Assembly: GCF_003265305.2 (NCBI RefSeq)
Contig: NZ_CP033459.1
Location: 2,852,001 to 2,916,000 of the forward strand
Length of the DNA stretch: 64,000 bases
Reading direction: 5' to 3'
DNA from: Pseudoprevotella muciniphila
Lineage (GTDB): Bacteria > Bacteroidota > Bacteroidia > Bacteroidales > Bacteroidaceae
Each line of letters opens with the position of its first letter. The stretch's first letter is position 1. The notes beneath the pieces were generated by a model. That model did not search any database. It had not been told where the DNA came from and saw only the letters and a list, made by a program, of their open reading frames with translations. Of the stretch, positions 62,105 to 64,000 are shown in pieces. Both the position numbers and the translations under genes were made by a program.

Positions 62105-62332
62105 TTAGTCTAATCTCTTTTTGAAAACTGTGATGCAAGAGTCTGGACACACTATGGCACATGCCGCACAACCAATGCAACTATCGTTAATGTCATGGCA
62201 GTATTTGTAACCGCGGATATTTACCTCGCGGTCAGTTAGCGAAATTGTATGGGTTGGACATGCTACAACACATAGGTTGCAACCTTTGCAACGCTCCGTA
62301 TCAACAACTATTACGCCTCTTATATTGCTCAT
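62105..62332 (-). CDS. 4Fe-4S ferredoxin subunit of the 2-oxoacid oxidoreductase
   Basis: A 75-residue ferredoxin-type protein with two [4Fe-4S] motifs, CKGCNLCVVACP and CIGCAACAIVCP, separated by a short beta segment. In the 2-oxoacid:ferredoxin oxidoreductase family this is the delta subunit that passes electrons out. It lies between the TPR gene (12-base gap) and the alpha gene (8-base gap), so it belongs to the operon. Confidence 0.95.
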   Translation of the reverse strand: MSNIRGVIVVDTERCKGCNLCVVACPTHTISLTDREVNIRGYKYCHDINDSCIGCAACAIVCPDSCITVFKKRLD

Positions 62333-62344
62333 CAGACTCTTAAT

Positions 62345-62626
62345 TTAGGGATTATACATGTCTTTGTTGTAAAAATTGAATATGCGTTCTACCATAACTC
62401 GTGATGCGGAAGCTGCTTCATTATAATTAATGTGCTCAGAAGTTTTGAAACACGACAAAGCATCATGCCACTGTGACAACTTGATATGCGCCAAACCTTT
62501 TAAATAATATAAGTTGGCATCATCTGGATAATTTTGAAGAGAAGATTCTAACTGCATTAAGGCATCTTCGATATTATTGTTCGTAATAGCCTGCTTTATG
62601 CTTGTGTATGTTTTATGTAGAATCAT
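62345..62626 (-). CDS. Small TPR protein, first gene of the oxidoreductase operon
   Basis: A 93-residue protein with about two tetratricopeptide repeats (NNIEDALMQLESSLQNYPDD and ANLYYLKGLAHIKLSQWHDA). TPR folds bind partner proteins; here it may assist assembly of the oxidoreductase. The start codon at 62626 lies 5 bases after a -7 box on the minus strand, so the transcript may be leaderless or nearly so. It heads the operon. Confidence 0.85.
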   Translation of the reverse strand: MILHKTYTSIKQAITNNNIEDALMQLESSLQNYPDDANLYYLKGLAHIKLSQWHDALSCFKTSEHINYNEAASASRVMVERIFNFYNKDMYNP

Positions 62627-62631
62627 ATTGC

Positions 62632-62639
62632 AAAATTAT
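62632..62639 (-). promoter_or_regulatory. -7 box of the 2-oxoacid oxidoreductase operon
   Basis: On the minus strand this reads TAATTTTG, with the start codon 5 bases downstream. The -33 region is unclear. Confidence 0.55.
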
Positions 62640-62927
62640 AAGCTGAATCTAATAATAACTATTATTTTATTTCTAAAAACACTATCTCAGAGCATTTTTC
62701 TTTAATTCAAGTTGACATGTTTTTCATAAGTAAAACAAAATCAATAAATAAATAGAAACACTTAAAATAGTTTCAATCGAAACAATTTTGAAGTTTTTAT
62801 ACAATAAAACGAAAAATAAAGTAATGAACGTAAAGTAAAGAGGTTTAGAATCAGTGTTTTTGTTAAATAGTAAAACAAATAATTGAATTATTTTGTAAGT
62901 CTTGAGTTATAGTCTCTAATTATTTTT

Positions 62928-62935
62928 TACTTTTG
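62928..62935 (+). promoter_or_regulatory. Putative -7 box of the gene at 62964
   Basis: TACTTTTG lies 28 bases before the start. CTTG is 23 bases upstream, a loose -33 match. Confidence 0.5.
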
Positions 62936-62963
62936 AACATCATAATATATAAATCAAACAAAC

Positions 62964-63527
62964 ATGAAAAAACTTTTCATTATCCTTTTCATATCGATTC
63001 CGCAGATAATTTTTGCACAAACTCTTACAGAAAAAATCAAGTATATACAAGATCAATATCAACAAGCGCAAGAAATTGCGTCTAAAAAAGGATCTGACGA
63101 ATGGATGGAGAACATGTGTTATACACTCGATTTGTCATCAAAAATCAATTTTTCAGGTCCTGGTCCAGTGTTACATGATGTAGAAGTGTTTCTAACAAGA
63201 ATGCCAGAATCATACGAGTTCGATAGTGGCGTTTTCAACACTTTTGCGCCCATTCTTGTGAAAATGACTCGAAAAGCGGCTTTTAATATCTATCATGAAA
63301 TGTTGTTTGATGACAAGACAGGTGAACTCTTGTTCTATTATCAACATCTGCCAGATTTTCAAGGAGATGGGACAATTGAGATGCGTTATTATTATGACAA
63401 AGGCAAACTAATTAAGTCTGAACCTGCATATACAGAGCACCTCTATCTATTGCCGCCAAAAATTGCTGCTGAAAAAGCCCAAGCATTGAAAGCAGTTGTA
63501 AAGAATTATAATACGTTGGCTGACTAA
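62964..63527 (+). CDS. Exported protein of unknown function
   Basis: A 187-residue protein with a signal peptide (MKKLFIILFISIPQIIFAQ). The mature part has LTEKIKYIQDQYQQAQEIAS (helical), then beta-rich segments (YYYDKGKLIKSEPAYTEHLY, GELLFYYQHLPDFQGDGTIE). I recognise no family; the FDDKTGELLFYY and MRYYYDKGKLI pieces look like an MORN- or antitoxin-like beta fold, but that is a weak impression. It has its own promoter box and converges with the next gene only 11 bases away. Confidence 0.7.
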   Translation: MKKLFIILFISIPQIIFAQTLTEKIKYIQDQYQQAQEIASKKGSDEWMENMCYTLDLSSKINFSGPGPVLHDVEVFLTRMPESYEFDSGVFNTFAPILVKMTRKAAFNIYHEMLFDDKTGELLFYYQHLPDFQGDGTIEMRYYYDKGKLIKSEPAYTEHLYLLPPKIAAEKAQALKAVVKNYNTLAD

Positions 63528-63538
63528 TAAGAATAAGT

Positions 63539-64000
63539 TTATAATTTGTCTGTCTCCTGAATGAAAATCATTTCTTTCGGGAGATACACCCATTTTGTCT
63601 TTTTCTTTTTTTCGTCTGCGTATGCGCCTTTCTTGAATTGGTTTTTACCGATACATTTGTATTGAAATTGCCCTTGTCCAATGTCGGTAAAACGGAATGT
63701 TTGGACTTCGTCGCCCCACTCACGGCTCATTTCAATGACGAAATTTTTTTCGTCTTCCTGTGTAACGGTGGTAACGAACCATTGGTTGTAGATGCTGCTC
63801 CAATTCCCTTTGTCGCGCATGGCTTTCGTGTAGCCGTGCACCTTGCCAATCAGTTCAAATCCCGGAACGGTAACCGACTCTTCGTTCAAGTCGAGATAGA
63901 GTCTCAGATTCGCCTCTTTACTGTAGAAACGTCCTTTGGGGAGGTTTCCGGATGTCGTGCTGCCCGATGCTGTAACTTCTGTTTGGGCAACGGAAGTCTG
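63539..64000 (-). CDS. Unassigned protein, N-terminal part outside the window
   Basis: A minus-strand frame of 153 codons plus stop, open to the window edge, so the start lies beyond 64000. The visible start has AQTEVTASGSTTSGNLPKGR, which may follow a signal peptide. The rest (RFYSKEANLRLYLDLNEES, VPGFELIGKVHGYTKAM, NWSSIYNQWFVTTVTQEDEK, GKNQFKKGAYADEKKKKTKW) reads as a small beta-rich domain. No known family was recognised. A Ser/Thr-rich linker followed by a compact domain suggests an exported or envelope protein. Confidence 0.65.
   Translation of the reverse strand, partial: QTSVAQTEVTASGSTTSGNLPKGRFYSKEANLRLYLDLNEESVTVPGFELIGKVHGYTKAMRDKGNWSSIYNQWFVTTVTQEDEKNFVIEMSREWGDEVQTFRFTDIGQGQFQYKCIGKNQFKKGAYADEKKKKTKWVYLPKEMIFIQETDKL

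Larger units (their letters stand above)
62627..62963. other. Divergent AT-rich intergenic region
   Basis: 337 bases between divergent genes. It holds the minus-strand -7 box at 62632 and the plus-strand box at 62928. No open frame, hairpin or repeat of note was found in between. Confidence 0.6.

Overview
This 64 kb window looks like a chromosomal segment of a Bacteroidales bacterium, most likely a Prevotella-like member of the Prevotellaceae. The evidence is the Bacteroidetes-type promoter (TTTG, about 19 bases, then TAnnTTTG) upstream of many genes, a zinc-free type B L31, a long SecA (about 1,100 residues), the order coaX / outer-membrane protein / lptC / CorC-like / ppiD / mfd, a fused NfnAB-type oxidoreductase, a ferredoxin-dependent 2-oxoacid oxidoreductase operon, a GH109-like and a GH125 enzyme, and a Bacteroidales-style TonB-dependent barrel. 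The species cannot be fixed from sequence reading alone. No rRNA, tRNA or CRISPR array was seen.

Layout. 1-3.2 kb: the end of an M13 metallopeptidase gene, a REP-like palindrome abutting an IS1380-type transposase stub, rpmE2, and a GH109-like oxidoreductase. 3.2-13.7 kb: an envelope and DNA-repair block (coaX, an OM protein, lptC, a CNNM/CorC protein, ppiD, mfd), with two copies of a dispersed intergenic repeat. 13.7-21.1 kb is accessory. It holds a DUF4143 ATPase with a palindrome in its leader, a Sel1-repeat protein, and a rearranged type I restriction specificity (hsdS) locus. In that locus two orphan hsdS 3' ends bracket an AT-rich P-loop ATPase gene, followed by a tyrosine recombinase and an hsdS pseudogene with an amber codon; no hsdM or hsdR is present. 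21.1-31.5 kb: pgi, the third repeat copy, a HAD phosphatase, a DUF4105/Lnb-type membrane protein, a small secreted protein, secA, then gpsA and lysS on the minus strand.

31.6-46.2 kb: small conserved genes, a secreted Gly/Arg-rich repeat protein, the NfnAB-type fusion, and a roughly 3,145-residue exported protein. That protein has an apparent N-terminal MABP-like beta-prism, FN3-like domains, three LamG-like domains (one inserted in a carboxypeptidase-regulatory-like fold) and a C-terminal sorting-like tail. Upstream of its promoter is a run of 16 T.

46.9-59.0 kb, all on the minus strand: GH125, an untracked 46-residue peptide gene just downstream of a low-GC TonB-type barrel gene, an MBL hydrolase, rsmG, a PP2C-like phosphatase overlapping a YgiQ radical-SAM gene, a peptidoglycan/polysaccharide-acting secreted protein, and an acyltransferase. 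59.2-62.6 kb: the 2-oxoacid:ferredoxin oxidoreductase operon, with a small membrane protein gene between the alpha and beta subunit genes. The window ends with two unassigned exported-type proteins.

The most promising undescribed items are the scrambled hsdS/recombinase/ATPase islet, the barrel plus 46-residue peptide pair, the inverted-arm dispersed repeat with its expandable 9-bp unit, and the giant MABP/LamG protein with a T-run next to its promoter.
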